Source: Neocallimastix lanati (nom. inval.) (Eukaryota; Neocallimastigomycota; Neocallimastigomycetes; Neocallimastigales; Neocallimastigaceae). Taken from it: 22,500 nucleotides of DNA. Where the stretch lies: contig JACVTC010000009.1 of the NCBI GenBank assembly GCA_016946835.1, positions 2,245,001-2,267,500 of the forward strand. The letters run 5' to 3'. The translations under genes and the position numbers were made by a program. The notes below the pieces were generated by a model, which saw only the letters and a program-made list of their open reading frames with translations, had not been told where the DNA came from and did no database searches. Positions 21,425 through 22,500 of the stretch are shown here, piece after piece. Position 1 is the stretch's first letter. Each line of letters starts with the position of its first letter.

Positions 21425-22500
21425 TTAAACAATAGTTTGATTATTAGGTGGAGATTCAGGTGGAGGAGGTACACTAAATATAGGTTGAGTAGGGGTAGAT
21501 AATGGAGATAAAAAAGAAACGATACTATTTTCTCTATTTTTTTGTGCTAAATTTAAAATATTTGATGGATAATGGAAATTTTTATCATAAGTTTTATTGG
21601 GAAATTCTGGAGATGAGGATGGTATTTCTACAGATTCATCATTAATAGTAGACGGAGCAGCATTAGCAGTAGTAAAACTAGAAACAGATATGGATTCTTT
21701 TGTTATTAATGAATTTGTATCCATCGTAACAGTAGAAGGTTCAACTAAATGAGCATGGGAATTTATGGTAGCAGTAGTTGGAGTTTGAGCTATTTCATTT
21801 GCGATAGTTGGTGTAATATTATCATCATCTCTTACTAAATATTCATATAAATCATCATTTTTTATAGGTAGATAGTTAAGACGATTAAGGGATGTGGATA
21901 CTAATGGACAGGTATTTACACAATAAAATGAGTCCTCTGAATGAGTACGAACATTTTCTAAATTACTTTTACATTTGGAATTGAGAGGATTTACGGAAAA
22001 GATATCATTATATGTCGGTGAGGGTAAACCACAATAAGCAGCTGTATTATTCATTATATTTTTATTTTTATTGTTATTCTTATTATTAATATTAATAGGA
22101 GCAACAGAAGGATGTTTAGGTTTACTTAGATCAGCATCGTTTTCTGAAGTGGTATCCCCATTTTCTTGAATAGCTTTAATATCTTCCAAAGATTTTGTCC
22201 CCGATATGGTATCATTTAAATTAAAACCGTTATTAGAATCAGATTCTTTGAATTCCGATTTTATATTATAAGTGGACAATGAAATAGGAGGATTATTACT
22301 TTTTTTTAATTCCATATAATTCATAGAATCTGAATCAGTTAAATTTGAATCTACCACTTCTTCTTTTATATTGTCGTCGTTAGATGATGTCATTCCCTCT
22401 TGACTCTCACTAGTTACTTTAAGTTTAATTTCATTACTTAGACGAGTTGTTCCTGGAGCATCAGCTATTAGGTTGTATGAATAATTTTTAATAATATTAG
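21425..22500 (-). CDS. C-terminal disordered tail of a larger protein, 5' end off the right edge (possibly arrestin-like)
   Basis: The minus-strand frame is open from the right edge (first full codon 22498-22496) to TAA 21427-21425, giving 357 codons. The ATG at 22393 is internal, since 35 codons precede it without a stop. The first ~33 residues (KNYSYNLIADAPGTTRLSNE then IKLKV) look like the last beta-strands of a folded domain. The rest is low-complexity and disordered: Ser/Thr/Asn/Asp-rich, an Asn/Lys stretch at 136-151 (NINNKNNNKNKNIMNN), a LPSPTYNDIF motif at 158-167, several short acidic/Ser segments and a proline-rich end (PPPPESPPNN). A beta-sandwich end followed by a long tail with a P-x-x-Y-like motif is the layout of alpha-arrestin ubiquitin-ligase adaptors, but no PPxY is present, so this is only a suggestion. 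No intron is visible in the part shown. Confidence 0.8.
   Translation of the reverse strand, partial: NIIKNYSYNLIADAPGTTRLSNEIKLKVTSESQEGMTSSNDDNIKEEVVDSNLTDSDSMNYMELKKSNNPPISLSTYNIKSEFKESDSNNGFNLNDTISGTKSLEDIKAIQENGDTTSENDADLSKPKHPSVAPININNKNNNKNKNIMNNTAAYCGLPSPTYNDIFSVNPLNSKCKSNLENVRTHSEDSFYCVNTCPLVSTSLNRLNYLPIKNDDLYEYLVRDDDNITPTIANEIAQTPTTATINSHAHLVEPSTVTMDTNSLITKESISVSSFTTANAAPSTINDESVEIPSSSPEFPNKTYDKNFHYPSNILNLAQKNRENSIVSFLSPLSTPTQPIFSVPPPPESPPNNQTIV

Noticed and set aside
20789-21432. Splicing the orphan exon (20701-20789) to the gene ending at 21425
   Set aside because: No GTAAGT/GTATNT donor lies near the end of the upstream ORF, and the only GT there (GTTTAA) has the wrong phase.
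1-22500. Dictyostelium-like amoeba as the source
   Set aside because: Base composition and AAT repeats would fit, but the multi-kilobase spacers, eight-intron ATPase gene and lack of poly-Asn/poly-Gln tracts argue against that; not formally excluded.

Overview
This window is a eukaryotic nuclear segment with extreme A+T content. It is dominated by T or A homopolymers (up to 66 nt), AT and AAT microsatellites and very long non-coding spacers. Coding exons stand out as islands of better base balance, with short GT-AG introns whose donors are mostly GTAAGT or GTATNT. This style, with a fungal/animal-type secretory-pathway Ca2+-ATPase and dead retroelements, fits an anaerobic gut fungus (Neocallimastigomycota) best. 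That assignment is an inference from composition and protein feel, not from a search. Other AT-rich protists or early-diverging fungi remain possible.

Layout, left to right (all recognisable genes lie on the minus strand). (1) 1-3573: 5' two thirds of a PMR1/SPCA-type P-type Ca2+/Mn2+ ATPase gene. I could join nine exons in frame, including a 22-nt micro-exon; the 3' end runs off the left edge. (2) 3574-9941: about 6.4 kb of A/T-only spacer with no supportable gene. It holds a ~490-bp heptanucleotide minisatellite, a 171-bp tandem duplication whose units end in poly-A on the minus strand, and a perfect TTA/TAA palindrome. (3) 9942-11521: a complete three-exon gene for a 286-residue polytopic membrane protein of unknown function. 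(4) 11522-13600: spacer. (5) 13600-16640: a less AT-extreme block. It has four polypurine tracts resembling the 3' ends of Ty1/copia-like elements, a four-unit tandem hairpin array, and a decayed gene tail encoding a Ser/Thr-rich stalk plus a transmembrane segment; a 27-bp direct repeat bounds its two ends. (6) 17360-20540: decayed coding pieces on the minus strand. One is a LINE-type retrotransposon ORF with the start of an APE-type endonuclease joined to the end of a reverse-transcriptase region. Others are pieces of an unidentified protein that may be the first ORF of the same element. (7) 20701-20789: an orphan terminal exon. (8) 21425-22500: the C-terminal, disordered tail of a larger protein that enters from the right edge, possibly an arrestin-like adaptor.

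No operon-like or pathway logic links these genes. The window reads as two or three ordinary genes set in repeat-rich, retroelement-littered spacer. I found no convincing new multi-gene system. The best leads are the tandem hairpins with apparently compensatory changes, the repeated polypurine tracts, the unknown membrane-protein family and the micro-exon.
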